DNA of 64,000 nt from Sitta carolinensis (Eukaryota; Chordata; Aves; Passeriformes; Sittidae): the NCBI GenBank assembly GCA_032173965.1, contig CM063284.1:111512410-111576409 (forward strand). Direction: 5' to 3'. Below the pieces are notes generated by a model. That model made no database searches and was not told where the DNA came from. It saw only the letters and a program-made list of their open reading frames with translations. The stretch's first letter is position 1. Every line of letters starts with the position of its first letter. Positions 25,501 to 38,633 of the stretch are shown piece by piece. The position numbers and the translations under genes were made by a program.

Positions 25501-27631
25501 GGGTAATAAAGTATTAAAACATACTACATACCTCACCACTCTTCTGAACATACAGTCACTACATAGGGAAAAAGGACAAGTATACTTAGAAGAGGTGTTT
25601 TGGGTGAGATACCATAATTTGTACACATGATTTTCTACGACCAGAACTTCATTCCAATTTATAGGTTTGTGACTATGGGGACAAGAACGCCTTTTACTGC
25701 CCAACATTGTTCTGCATGGTAACTGCAGTTCTTGCTGCTTGATCTCCTGAGCTGGACTTTTGTTGGAAGCTGCTTCCCTTTTCTGGCATCCTTCAAGACA
25801 ACATTTGTACAATGAAGCAGGAGTAAGGGAAAACAATTTTATATCTCCCGAGCTCAGCAAGAAAGAAAAAAATATTTTGATTTGTTTGCATTTTTAAATA
25901 TTTGTCACAATGCCAAGCTATTTTAAGCAATCTGGCTACTTCATCTCTACTTACTATCCTCTTCTACATCAGAATTATCACAAGCTACCTGAAATATGGG
26001 AATCAGATGTGAGTTTTAATGTAAGAGTCATGCTTCAAGCTGACAGGGATGGGAGGGGGAACTGTCACTGCATCAGCCAAGATTCTCTGGTGGAAGCATT
26101 GATTGATAACCTATACCTGGGAAAGGAGGGGAGCACCCTTCCCCTTTCAGTGGACTGAGTTGCTTTCCATTCCCTTGTGAAGGAAGTAGGTTGTCCTGTG
26201 CAACCATTGCCTTCAGCTCCAGGTATATGAAAAAACTGCAAAGTCCTTTGTTCCATTTTTCCCTTAGGCAGAGTATCACAAATGATACCCAGTCCTCCCC
26301 ACTGGTAGTGCTGGCTGTCATGCTGGCCAAGAGGGTTGGTGACTTGTTCAGTGTAACCCTGTAAGGTTCCCTCATGAAGCTGAAATGCATTCCTTACTTG
26401 GATGTGGAACCCTTTGTTTGTTACAGGAGAAAATGGTGAGGTTTCTCGTGTTGCTGATTGGTAATTTTTCTGTGTCATGTTTTTCACAGAGGCTGTGTGG
26501 TTCTCTGAGACATGGAGCTTATAGAGAAAAAGGGGAAGATGGAGACCCTGATCAAAGTCCCCATGGTGTGATGTGCTGTATAAAGATAATTAAAGACTCC
26601 TCTTCAGGCTTATGGTAGGATCTGAATTACCACTGCCTCTGGAGTCCTGAGAGCAGTAAGTGCTCCATACTACCCAGCTGGGTGCTGTTTATTAGTGGTC
26701 CCATTGAGAATCTAGCAGAGGTTTTCACAGACCATTGTCACTGTTTCTTGTGAGCAAAAGCAAAAACAGAGGAACAACAAGAGAGTGTGGTGGAATGTGT
26801 TTTGACTTCTGGGTGACTGGTCTGGGCTTCCTGTATGTTGAGTACATAAGATGTACACTTTCAGGTGGTGATTCCTGCCATCCAAGGAAAGCAATTAAAG
26901 GGAGTTAAGAACTATTTTCTGGAAGTGCTTACCTTAACTAAAGGCTAAATGAATAGCTTGGAAAAAATTGCATCCTTTATTTTTTTTTAATCTGCATGAA
27001 TCCAACCTGTCCTGTGTGTCTTTCAGTGTATGAACCAGTATCCAAAGCTTCATTTTTTTCATGGCATTTATGCCAGGTAATAAGTACCATTTCCTCTCCT
27101 AAGTGTAGTTGCTGGGTCTGTATTTATCCAAGGTAGTGACAACTCTGTTCTACTGTCTTCTACAAAATAATTAGCAGAAATGCTGATTCTTTGAGATGTT
27201 CTCTAGGAATTAATTAGGTATATATCAACAGCCAAAGCTATTTGCAGGACAAGTCACTTTTCTCCCAGTATTGAAGTCTACTGGACAATCTTTTAGCTTC
27301 AAATAACCCTCTAGAAAAATAAAATGTTGGCGACTCACTCTGTCCACATTTTCTTCCAAATGTAGCCATGTCTGAAAGGTTTTAACAAGCTCATTGAGTG
27401 CTGGGTATAATCTAACTGTATTTATCATGAGAGGAAAAATTGCCAGCAATGCAGTAGGAGGAAATAAAAACAATCTGTGACATTATGGATGACTTCTATA
27501 TGTACCATGGCAGATAAAACAGAGGGGAAGAAGCCATAAAGTTTCCCATGGTATTCCAATTAGATGACAAGCCCATGGAAAGAATTATAACTGCTTTCCT
27601 GGTTCAGAGTGAGGTCCTATTCACTTGAAGG

Positions 27632-27662
27632 ACATATATATATATACATTTATATATATATA
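27632..27662. repeat. interrupted (AT)n microsatellite
   Basis: About 30 bp of alternating AT broken once by CATT. Confidence 0.85.
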
Positions 27663-28026
27663 AAATTTCATTTTCCTCCCACTCTTTCTTTTTTTTTTTT
27701 CTCTTCAAGCACATTAAAGAAAGTTTCTGGATAAGCCAATCACAGACTATACCAATACTCTAAAGCAAAATACATAGCATCACATCTTGGTAAGGGTGTT
27801 ATAGCTAGACACTTTATAGACTGCCAAGTTTTAGCCTAAATCCTCTTAGACATAGTCTGAATAGGCTGATATATATCTCAAATTGCAGATGTAGTTGCTA
27901 AGCTGCTCTCCATCATATTTAAAAAGCCATGACAGTCAGGTGAAGTCTTCAGTAACTGCAAAAAGGGAAACTTCACGCCTATTCTATGAAGGATAAAAAG
28001 GCAGACCCCAGCAGCTATCAAAGACA

Positions 28027-28735
28027 GTGGGATTGTAACCTCAGCAAGTTTGTGGATGATGAAAAGCTGAGTAGGACTGTTATCTGCTTGAGGGAAAGGA
28101 TGCCATCTCTAGGGGCCTTGCCAGGCTTGAGGAGTGGGCCACTGGGGACCTCATGAAGTTCAACAAAGTCCAGCAATCTCTGGCACCAGTACAGACAAGG
28201 TAATGAATGGACTGAGAGCAGCCCTGCAGACTTGGGGATACTGGATGACAAATACTCAGATATGAGCTGGCAATGTGTAATTGCAGCCCAGAAAGTCAAT
28301 TGTATCCTGGACTGTGTAAAAAGAAGTGTGACCAGCAGGTTTACTCTGTTCTTGTGAGATCCCACCTGGTACACTTCATCCAGCTCTGGAAACCTCAGCA
28401 CATGGATCTCTTGGAAGAGGTCCAGAGAAGGTCCACAAAAATGATCACATGGCTGGTACACCTGTCATATAAAGAAAGGCTGAAAGAGTTGTGGTTGTTC
28501 AGCCTGGAATAAAGAAGGCTCTGGGGACATCTTGTTGTAGCTTTTTAATACTTAAAGCTGCTTATAGAAAAGATGGAGAGAGACTTTTTATGAGAGCCTG
28601 TAGTGATATGATAAGGGTCAACAGTTTTAAACTAAAAGAGAATAGGTTTATACTGGATATAAGGAAGCATTTATTATGATGAAAGTGTCTCATCCCTCGT
28701 AGTGTTCAAGGCCAGGTTGGATGGAACATCTTCTT
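28027..28735 (+). mobile_element. CR1 LINE fragment with reverse-transcriptase relic
   Basis: About 700 bp of CR1. It begins within the end of ORF2: frame 28040-28069 reads LSKFVDDEKL, which corresponds to the CR1 box LSKFADDTKL. This is the catalytic aspartate pair of the reverse transcriptase, with one A-to-V change. It then runs through the familiar downstream CR1 blocks (DLARLEEWA-like coding, FIQLWKPQ, then 3' UTR text such as GTTCAAGGCCAGGTTGGATG). Stops and small indels interrupt the frame, so it is dead. Unlike the other copies it lacks the octamer-type 3' end: similarity fades near 28735, suggesting a 3' deletion after insertion or a copy too diverged to follow by eye. Confidence 0.9.
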
Positions 28736-31144
28736 GGATGTTCTATTACCTTGTTATCCTCTCAAAGAAATGAAGCTTCACCATTTAGCCACCTTGGACT
28801 TCTGGGATTTGTACTGATCTCCAGCCCTCTTATAGCTTGGGCATTCCAAACCCTGAATAGTGACTCATGGGATTTCTGGTCTGCCTCTTAAAGTAAAAAA
28901 CCATAATAATTGAAACAAATTATGAGGCCTAACATGAAGTCATTGTAAGAATTCCAAGCCCTAGATCTTGTTACTTCACCTAACAAGTAACCTTACTTCA
29001 CCTATCTGTGTATGGGAAATACACAGATTAAGACAGTAAAAAAAATTAGTCTCTTTACATGTTACCTTGTCTCTCTCTCCTCATTTCTTCTGAGAATCCT
29101 TGAAATTTAAGCAGAAGTTCTTGAGCAGAAATTCTGCAGAAAGGTGTCTGACAATGAATTTTTATTTCTGTGTGTTTCCCTGTGGATCTCTGACTGATTC
29201 TGCAGCTAAGAAGATGCTGTGGGAGCCTGCCTATTTGCTTCTTTAGTCTTTTATCTCAGTGGCCACACAGTTTATGTAAGGCTCTGCTGTTTTTAAGTTC
29301 CACTTATTTGCTACACTTTAGTAGTATTTTTATCTTCAAATGCCTACACCCAGATGTCATTTTGCAGAGACTGTCCTCTTCCTCTGGCTGTCAGCTTGGT
29401 TGAGGGTTTGCTGCTCTGGAAAAGTGTGGGTGACACAGTTACATTTGTGCCAGGTTCTGAATCTTCTTTGTTCAGTATTATTCTGAAAGATCACAAAATG
29501 TATAAACTGTGCATTGCTGCATTGGCCAAATCAAAACAGGGACAGGGGTCAGCTATGTAGGAGCTGGTAGCTAAGCATGTATTTATAAACAGGTGATAAA
29601 TTATATTTGTGTATGCAGAGTGAAAGATTTAGGTAACTAACAGCTTGCTTAAATGCCACATAAATTTGGATCCTTCTTCAATGGAAACTGAAAAACCTTT
29701 GGTCAACAGCACTGGGTTGATAGCAGAGAGGAAAAGTGACAGACTCAAGAGAACATGTGATTTTAGGTCCTCAGTACTGGTACTGTCAAAGTGTGGATCT
29801 TCTCTTACTGAGTTCTTCATCAGTGTCAAGGATGATAAGACCTTCTGTGTTTGATCATCTTGTTGATTCCTCTTACAGGTCTGAATAATATTCCTGTGCA
29901 GAAAATATGTGACACACTGAATGGAGAAGCAAAACCAGCCCTTAGCTGAACAAGGCTGGGAGGCAGCATTAAGGTCCAGCTCCACAAAGGAATGTGACTC
30001 CTAACTGCTGCAGAAGTCAATGGGTACATTGAGAAGCTACATTATCTACATGCTGACCATGAAGACATCCCTTTAAATACTGTTATATACAAAACTGGTG
30101 GAAGTGAGACCTGGATCTTCAGTGGTATTTCACTGCCTAATTTGTATTTAGGCACTGTCATCTCTGGATGTCCTGTTTCCTATGGAGCAGGGAGGCTTAA
30201 GATTTGTTTTCTTAATACTCATTATACTTTTGGAACCTCATTGATCACCCTGCCTGTTTATTCTGTGCTCTGGGTGATAAGGCTGCAAACACAGCTGTAT
30301 CTAGTACAGGGCTGCTACAGTGCACTATGATTTCCAGCTACATTACACACCACTGTAAACACCCCCCCTTATAAAATCTGGTTCACTGGAACACTCAAAG
30401 CTGCTGGCTGCCAGGGAATGTTCCTTAATGAGGGTAAGGAGTACTTGAACACATCTATGACTTGGCAACCCTTCCTGCTTTTTATAAGCTACTATACACT
30501 TCAGAGAGAAAATATCTTAGAGGCTACTTTTTAATGGGACAAGTTTACTTAAGAGCTGAGTGGAGTTGGTGCCAGTAGTTCTGTTTTGTTCTAGCTTAAT
30601 ATTAGCCTTGTCAAAGTTCTTATAGCGTCTCCTGGGTGTTTCTGTATTGCATACCATATAAAGCTGGTTTTGGGAGCCAAGAATTTTGGCTGGAATATAT
30701 ATTATAGTGGTCTCATTATATTTTTCTAAAGTGTATCAGAGGTGGCCCTATATTAAAGATCCATGGAGCAAGGCTGTTTTTTTTTTCTCCCTCCCTTCTA
30801 GTTTTGCCTTACCCACACCACAGACATTGGATCAAGAATTTGAGCCAACTCAAGTTTGAGGGTTATTTGGGATCCAAGATCTTGGTTTGGCCTGTAATAA
30901 AATTTGGATAATTAGTGATTTTTTTTTAGATGATACCTTGGATTTTGAAAATCACCAGACTTTTGGGGGAGTGCTTTTGGTTTGGGCCTGCACTAGCAAC
31001 TCCTACACAAAAAGATTCCCTTCTCATCTTGCTGACACAACTATTTGCTCAAAGACAGCTCTCCAACATGGTGCAACATGTGGTGCATCCTGTCTTGCCT
31101 CTTTGAGAAGTTGTGTGTTTTATGACTGCTTGGTGCTTTCTTAC

Positions 31145-31248
31145 TGACAGACATCATTAGGTGGTGGACTTGGCAAAGTTTTTGCATCAGAGGGCATCCC
31201 GCCCATCTTTTCTGGAGTGGTTGTGGGGGAAGCTGGATCCTTTTCTGG
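31145..31248 (-). other. exon-like segment (weak), minus strand
   Basis: On the minus strand a textbook pyrimidine tract and acceptor (CTCCCTTTTTCCTTTGTGCAG) ends at 31249. A good donor (TCA|GTAAGAAAG) follows at 31144. The 104-bp interval is open in two frames; one reads PEKDPASPTTTPEKMGG, a proline- and threonine-rich low-complexity stretch, the other is basic. Third-position G/C is low. It lies opposite to the better candidate exon at 56641, so if both are real they belong to different genes. No family is recognised. Confidence 0.2.
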
Positions 31249-31421
31249 CTGCACAAAGGAAAAAGGGAGCTGCTGTAACAAGGCCATGCTTTTTCTTGGG
31301 AGAATCCTGGCTACCACAGAAAAGAAAGTGTTGAGATGTGGGTGAGATTTGTTGAAATTATGTTTGTGCTTTAAGCCTATGTCAGGTTTAAGAAAACAGG
31401 GCAAAGAGCCATTTCTCTTCC

Positions 31422-31445
31422 TTTTTTTTTTTTTTTTTTTTTTTT
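31422..31445. repeat. poly(T) tract, T24
   Basis: Run of 24 T on the plus strand. Confidence 0.9.
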
Positions 31446-34400
31446 GCCTATTCTCCTGCACTGGGTTTTGAGTTTGGTGTGATCCCATTACCTTAGAAGC
31501 AGCTGTATGAGCCAAAAAGCAGTGGAATTGAACCCCTGACAAAAGTACTGTGTCAGAACCAGGTGCTGCTTCATGTGCATGGAAGAGGAGCAGCACAGCC
31601 TTGCGTTTCAGTGTGGTGCTGTTGGTGGTGCCCATGTGGGATGGGTGAAAGGACACATTGTTCCCTCCTGTTCCTAGAGCAGCTCTCTGTGGGACAGTCC
31701 AGTGTGTCTCATTTCATGATTCTCTAAACCTGGCCAGGGTCTGCTTGACTGTACAACTGCTTTCAGACTGTGCTCGCAACCAGGTTATCCAAAACTGCTC
31801 CTAAAACCAACAAAACAAAGGGAAGAGTTGGTGCACATGAATCTGTGTGAAGAAGGTTAATCTGAATATGAATGGAAGGCAAACTTCTATCTGGGCAGAG
31901 TTACTGCTTTATATTAACCCAAATATTTATGTTATGGAGGCACGCTTTTCTGACAGGTGGTGGTAAACAAGGCTACTTAACTCTGTGTTTTTCAGCAGAC
32001 CTGATTTTCTCTCTTTATAGGAGTTTTGGGAAAGAAACCCCAAAACTCAGTGACACTGAATGAGCTACAAAGATGAACTAATGGGCCTTTTCAGCTTTAA
32101 TACTCAGAGAACAGAGACACTGTTTTCTACTGTTAAGTTTCACCACAAATTTCAAAAATTTCATGAAGTGATTCCAGTGTCCAAATCTAATAGGAAAAAA
32201 AGTCACATGCAAACAGTTTAATCATATTATTGTGAATATTCAAAGGAGACTGAGAGAGGAAGGCTATATGTAGGGAAGCAGGAGGAGTTCTGTCTTCAGG
32301 CCTGCCCCATTTTTCACATTGCTTTGGGCAAACCAATTCATTTTTCAATATTCTCAGTTACAGTGGGGAAAACAATGCCTCCATGTCTCATGTGGCTTTC
32401 AGCATCTGTTGTCTTTGCCAAGTATTGTCAATTTCTTAAACAAAAGGCCTTATGTAAAGGCAAAATTTCTTGTGAACTCTAGAAGATTATTTTCTACCTG
32501 CTCTCATTTTGACTATTTAATGAAGCTACTACCTAAAGGTATTACATGAATCAAAATGATTTTATTTATTTAGATTGGCGAAACCATAAAAAAGAAGCCC
32601 AAGATTCCAGTTGCATTACTGTTTATTTTTAGAGCAGACTCTGAACAAATAAAACAAATTGCCTTTTCCATGTAGAGTAAATACAAATAGATATAACCCT
32701 TCCTCCAATCTAAAATAAACCTTTCCCAATCTTAGCCATTCCCTTTCCTAAAATGTTCAGGGTGAGAGTTGGCACTGTGCCCTCCGGGTTTGGGGGGTTC
32801 CACAGAGCGGTGGGTGAGGATCAAGTGTGGAGCTGGCTGAAATCAGGGATTGGAAGGGCTGGAGGCTGAGTTATAGCACACTGCTGACCTACTGCCCTTG
32901 GAAGTGCACTGGTAGTTACTGCAGTCCTCATAATCACGGATATACAATAGAAGTTATGAACACAGGGATAGTGAAGACGAGCCAAAAATCTGTCGGATTG
33001 AAATCCTTGAAGGACCTCGTAAATACTTTAATGTCTACACAGGGCCTGTATATTTTCACAATTACCTTTCCATGAGCCCAAAATGTTTTACACTGGAATG
33101 GTTTCAGGCTTTAAGAAGTTATATTTTCTGATATGTCTGAAAACTGCAGGCTCAGCTTCTCTATTGGCCCGTTTTTTCTCATGAACAATTAAAGCTGGAT
33201 TCCTTTTTACCCCCAAATATGCAGAACGTAAATGGTGAGTTCTACCAAAATTATGTATTGATTATGATCACAGTGGGGTAAAAAGAAATGGTTTGAATTT
33301 ACAAGGGAATGTTGTACCATAAGTTGGCAAAAGGATGCATCTACAGTATTTGCCTCTATCATAACTAAGAATTGATAAGAACAATGACTTCTCTGTCATT
33401 TTTGAGAGAAACAAACAAGTTTGAAAGGTCTGAGGCAGTCCTTTAAAACCTTAGGGTGAAAATTTGGAGGCATGAAGATGCTGACCAAGTATAGTGAATT
33501 TTGAAGCAGCTGATGAGTTCCTCTGGTTTCTGTCACAAGATGCTTCTCTTTTCCATCCAAAACAAGGTTTCTGTTAGACTGTGAATGGGGCTGTCATGGA
33601 GCTGGCACACCTGCTGAATGTATTAGACATGCAGTGACAATGGATTGGTAATAATATGAGGCTCTGGCTCTTGCTGTGAGGTCCATTGTGAATCGGCTCT
33701 AAGGTCCATAGTGAGTGTAACACAGATCCCTTTTGGCTCATGGACAAGACTTTCTGCCTGATGTTGAAGGAAGGATAACAAATCCACAGTGACTTTTGCT
33801 GGTGTTTTCTATTTCTGTGGAGTCCTGAGAAACCAAAAAGAAGTGACTTCTGCACACTTTCTGCAGAAGGAAAGGCGCTGAAGCAGCATCTGGAACTAAT
33901 AACCTGTGTTTCACAGCTCACTGGTGGGCAGCAAGGGAGCCACTCCGGCTCCGACAGGCACTTACATAAAACCTGCACACAGTGATTTTCAGCTGTGGGA
34001 AACTTGAAACGGCTTCTGCTGGCCCAGTGAGGAGGAGACTGCCTGACTCCCTTTTGGTTCACCTGGGACAACAGGCTCCCTGCAAGGGCATGGCCGCAGC
34101 CCTCAGATGTGGTAGCACGCAGGTGGAGCATGCACATATGCACAGAGAAAAATCACATCCAGCCATCAAATGGGGTATTCCACTAATTGGCAAGTCTGTT
34201 CTGGTGTCTGGCCACCATTTGGCAGATACTGACAGTTTCCACTTAAAGCCAGCCAGCCTCACCAGAAAGCCAGCTGTGTGGCTGATCTCATGAAGATGTC
34301 ATTGCACAACCGTTTGAACTCCTTCAAGAAATGGTGGGTCTGATTCAAGGCAGGCTGGAATCCCCTGGGGGTCTTTGCTGGATGTGGGAATGCAGACATC

Positions 34401-37400
34401 CATTGACGTAATAGTTACACCTCAGTGTTCCCGAGTTGTGTGTAAGGATATCATCTTCATTCTGGCACCGAGGACTCCTTCCAAATTCACCTTAAACTGA
34501 AATAGTCTCTTTGCTGTTCACATATATGGCACTTTTTCCGTTCCTATGAATGTTGCTACATCCTCATAAATATTGGTAGCTTGTCATAAAGGTTGCCATA
34601 ATGAAAAGACTTATTTGTTTAAAAAGAAGAAACAGATGGCACAAAACACTTCAATGAAATTCAGCATGTTTGAGAAATTAAATACCCTTTTTAGAAATAT
34701 CAGTTTTGTGAAGGTGTTAAATGCTATTTCACACAATCGCAAGAGAGCTTTTTTTTTTTCAGTACACTGTGTGTATACAGAGTGACAGCAGAAATAAGGA
34801 AAAAAAAAAGAAAACACAGAGTAGTTTTATGAAAAGCCATAAAGATATGAGCATAGTTTTATTAGCTGCTGCCATTCAATACATGGAGTTCAAACAGTAG
34901 GTGAATGGGACGTGAAAGCCACGTTAGACAGAAAAAGCCTGAGAAAGCTGAATCCTGGTGCTGGGGAGAAAGAAAGAAGGAGAAAGAGAAAGCAAGTCAC
35001 ACACAAAAAAAATCTGTTCCCAGAATTGTGGGTGCATATATCGACCACATTTCACTATAAATACACTGTCAGGTGCAGAGAGACAGCCACTTATTTCCTG
35101 GAAGAGCAGTAAATAATACCAGCATCTAGAGTACTATTTTTAAAACATTGTGCACTTGTAGTGGAGGGTCCTTGCCATAAGTCATAACTGAGGAAAAAGT
35201 GTGTGCTGCACATGAATGGTATGTAGAATGCAAAGGGGTTAGTTAAAGGAATCTTTTTAAAATTATGAAAATTTGTAGAAATCTGTAGCTCAAAGTATTT
35301 TTATGAATAATTAATTACGTTTCTAATGTGAAAGAGATGTAAGAGGTATTATATATATTTTTTTAGAAAAGGGAATGCTGAAGTTTGAGGGGATAAATGC
35401 CTTTCCCAAGGAAGTTGATTGTACATCTGGAAGAAGTGCATTTGCTTGAAATTCTGGTTAAAAATGTCAAAACCCTCTATTTACTGGACTGGGAACAGGG
35501 TGTAATTTGTATCTCTAGGTAACTAATGCTGTGTTTTAATAACCTGACTACACTTTTCCACTACAAAGTGTCTGATTCTTGGAGGGACTGAGAAATTTGA
35601 AATATTTGTAATATTTTTTCCCCATGTGTTACTTTAGTTTATTTGTTTTGTAATCTTTTAGACCTAAATCTCAATACCCTTTTTGACTAAAATATTAGCT
35701 GATAATCTGTGCCTGATTATTAAAACATACAGCTGTCACTGTCCATTCCCAAACATTTTACAGCCAGAATTTTTAATATACTAGTCAGTGCTTTCTTGGA
35801 GCAGGGAGAGTGGAAAAACTAAGGTGGCTGGTGCAGTACATGAGGGTGGAGGCCCTGAATAAAGCTTTTATAAAAACTGTCTCACAGGAGATTTCCTCTC
35901 TTCTTTCCAGTTTGGATTAAGTTTTTTGGCGTACATTTGCAAGAAACTCATCATGTCTTTGCATTCAAACTGCAAACGCCAGCTTAGTATTTTCTGAATT
36001 TCCCTTGGAAATTGCTCTGCAATGCTCCATCCAGAGAAGATGCATTTCTCTGTTTGGTTATAATCAAGCTCATGAGGCATTTATTTTAGTGCTCAATTTA
36101 CTCACTTCTCTCACTTCTCTCTTCTCCATTCCTATGGAAATTTGTTTGAAATATTTCTTTGAATTGAGATCGCTTGTACTGGTGTCATTTTGAGAAATTA
36201 CTTTCTTGGTTATAATTACTTGGTTGGTTATAATGTCCGGGCAGATGGATTTAACACAAGCTTAACCCTTTTGTTTTTGGAATGGATTAGTACAGGCTTA
36301 GACAATAACTTGGAAAATACAAGGATAGCTGAATCATTGCCATTCTTAATACAGTAATAATCAGTAATGTGTTCCAGGGTTAGCCCATTAGCCATTGAGA
36401 CAGCTAATCTGACACTGGATCCTTCTGTCGGCGCACACTTAAACACATTCATATCTGTTCTCTCTTAAGCTGCCTCTGCATTACTCGCAGGTGTCCCTCT
36501 CTCCTGACCATTCAGCTGAGCAGCCTTGGCAGGATGGTGTTTGCTCCTGGCCCCCTGAGTGCCTGGGTGCTGTATCATGCCCCGTGTCTTGGAGATGCCT
36601 GGTGAGGGCTCATAATCCCCACAGTTGAGGTGAGAACCCATTTTGGTTCTCTGATGTTTCTACCAAAAGCAGGTTTTACAGATCATGTCTGCTGGATGCC
36701 ACTCTCCAATGGCCACAGTGCAGCACCTTGTGTTGGACTTGCAGAGCTGGTGAGACCAGATGTGTGCCAGACAGCTGCTTGTTGGAAATGAGACATTTCC
36801 ACACCTGCTACTAGTCACGTGGAGAAATGCCCAGTTCTGGACAGAAACACCAACTGAGTTTAGGTGTCTTCAGGTTTAGGTGGAAGCTGTGAGTAGGCAC
36901 TGTCAATAGCTCTGAATATATAGATGCCTGTACTCCCTTAAATACTAACATGGCTAATGAAGGCTGCTAATTACAATTTTTAATTTTTTTTTGGACTTGT
37001 AGTGTGAAAACTTACTCAAGAATTATGACTTTTACATTTTTACGTATAGTTTTGTGTGTGATGAGTTGAGGCTGTAGTGGTTAAGTTGCTGTTTGTATAA
37101 TTGAAGCATGTGGATCCACTTCCACGATCCTTTACCTGTTTATCCCAAGATCACATGCGCATCCTAATTAATTTATTTGTAGCTAAATGCCCTTGCACAA
37201 ACAACTGCATCTATACAAAGTGGGAAGAAGCTGCTGTTCTTCTAAATTACTAGGATTTTATACTGATGGTGCTGGTGGGAAAAACTTCATAAGAATGAAG
37301 GAAAAAAAAAAAAAGTAAAGGAACAGAAATGCAAACTCTTGGAAGAAAATCTCCAAACATTCGATATTTTCTCCATCTTTCCCACCCCTCGCCCTCCTTG

Positions 37401-38618
37401 CCCCAATACATCTCTTTTCCAAAACACAAAGACCTTTTTATCTCTGACTTTTGTTTCTTTTTTGTTCTGCAATTTTTCAAGCATTAGAGAGAGACAATTT
37501 ACCACCAGATTATGAGACCTTGTGGAAATCCATTTTTCCTTAGTGTACAGCCGTTGCTAAACATATATAACTTCAAAATCCTCTCTGGGAAATAAGTGAC
37601 AGGGAGACATTCAGCTAACCCAAAAAACACATTTCACAGTAAGTGCTGTTCTACCAAAAGGCCTTTAGACTGAATAGCTAAATGTCCCCTCATTTAGGAT
37701 ATTGAGGGAGCCAGGATCAGGGGATGCTGGGAAACTTGTTGTTTCACAATCAATGTAAATATTTGTAGATATTCTGAAGGGAGTCTGAACTGTAAAAAAC
37801 TTCTGCCTCCTGAATTAACCATAAGGATTTCTCCCTCAGTTTAGTGTTCAGCTAAAATAGAGACAGCAAGGAGTCGTAGGCCTGGTCTGTCGTGCAAAGT
37901 TCCACTGAAGAGTGATTTTCAGTAAAGCTAATTAAACAAAAGCACATCAGTAGCATGCATGCACTTACATCAAAGCACACAGAGATTTTATAGGTTTAAT
38001 TTAACTTTTAATCAGCTTAAATGTGTCTATTTCATGGGCTAGCACTGAGTGGAGCAAATCAATTTTAAATTCAATTAAAGTGGTGTTTTTTTCCAATATA
38101 AGGAGGTCTTATAGCCTTCCTCTTTCCCTTTATTGATCTCAATGGTATTCTTTGAACATGCTAAAAACCCCATTCTTTTTCACACAATTTACTTGCAAAA
38201 CTACTGAATTCAGTCATCTGCATATGATTAACATTTTTGCAGTACATATGTACTATTCTGTTACATAGCGAGATCCATATTGGCATGTAATTTTTGGATA
38301 AGGTTTTTCATAGTTTGTTTTCGCTAAATGTCTTGTTGAAAAGAAAATTGGTGGGCCTGTGACAAGTATGTAGAAATCTTTTCTATGACTTCTAAGGCAA
38401 GGAAAAAAAGAATTTGTGTTTAAATGTAAGCAATTTCCTGTGGTGTCGTGAGTTTGTTCACAATAGGGTAACCTTAAATGTGATAGTAAGAAAGCTGATA
38501 TAAATAAATAAACTGCATTTATAATGTTGTAGCAGCTACATGTCATCATAGCAATGTGGCTTGTTCAATACTAGAATGAATATTCTATTTTTCCAGCAAA
38601 ATGAAATGCATTTAAACA

Positions 38619-38633
38619 CCCCCCCCCCCCCCC
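38619..38633. repeat. poly(C) tract, C15
   Basis: Fifteen consecutive C on the plus strand (G15 on the minus strand). Long C/G homopolymers are much rarer than A/T ones, and this one could form an i-motif or quadruplex. Confidence 0.9.

Larger units (their letters stand above)
14788..28026. other. unique non-coding DNA
   Basis: Thirteen kilobases without a recognisable gene. It holds T48 (14880-14927), A15 (15686-15700), a 31-bp tandem duplication beside T30 (16747-16859), (CA)n at 19582-19593, A14 (22507-22520) and a TA-rich microsatellite (27632-27662). Around 24950-25180 the sequence is even-textured and free of repeats, the sort of interval that is sometimes a conserved non-coding element; this is an impression only. 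Confidence 0.55.

Noticed and set aside
28018..28461. 147-codon minus-strand ORF
   Set aside because: It is antisense to the CR1 fragment at 28027-28735.
31141..31656. 171-codon minus-strand ORF with a lysine run
   Set aside because: The lysine run is simply the T24 tract read on the other strand, which removes stops; only the 31145-31248 part has independent (splice-site) support.
33574..34143. 189-codon minus-strand ORF, the longest in the window
   Set aside because: No recognised domain, cysteine- and serine-rich low-information sequence, no splice or promoter context, and antisense ORFs overlap it. One ORF of this size is plausible by chance in 64 kb searched in six frames.
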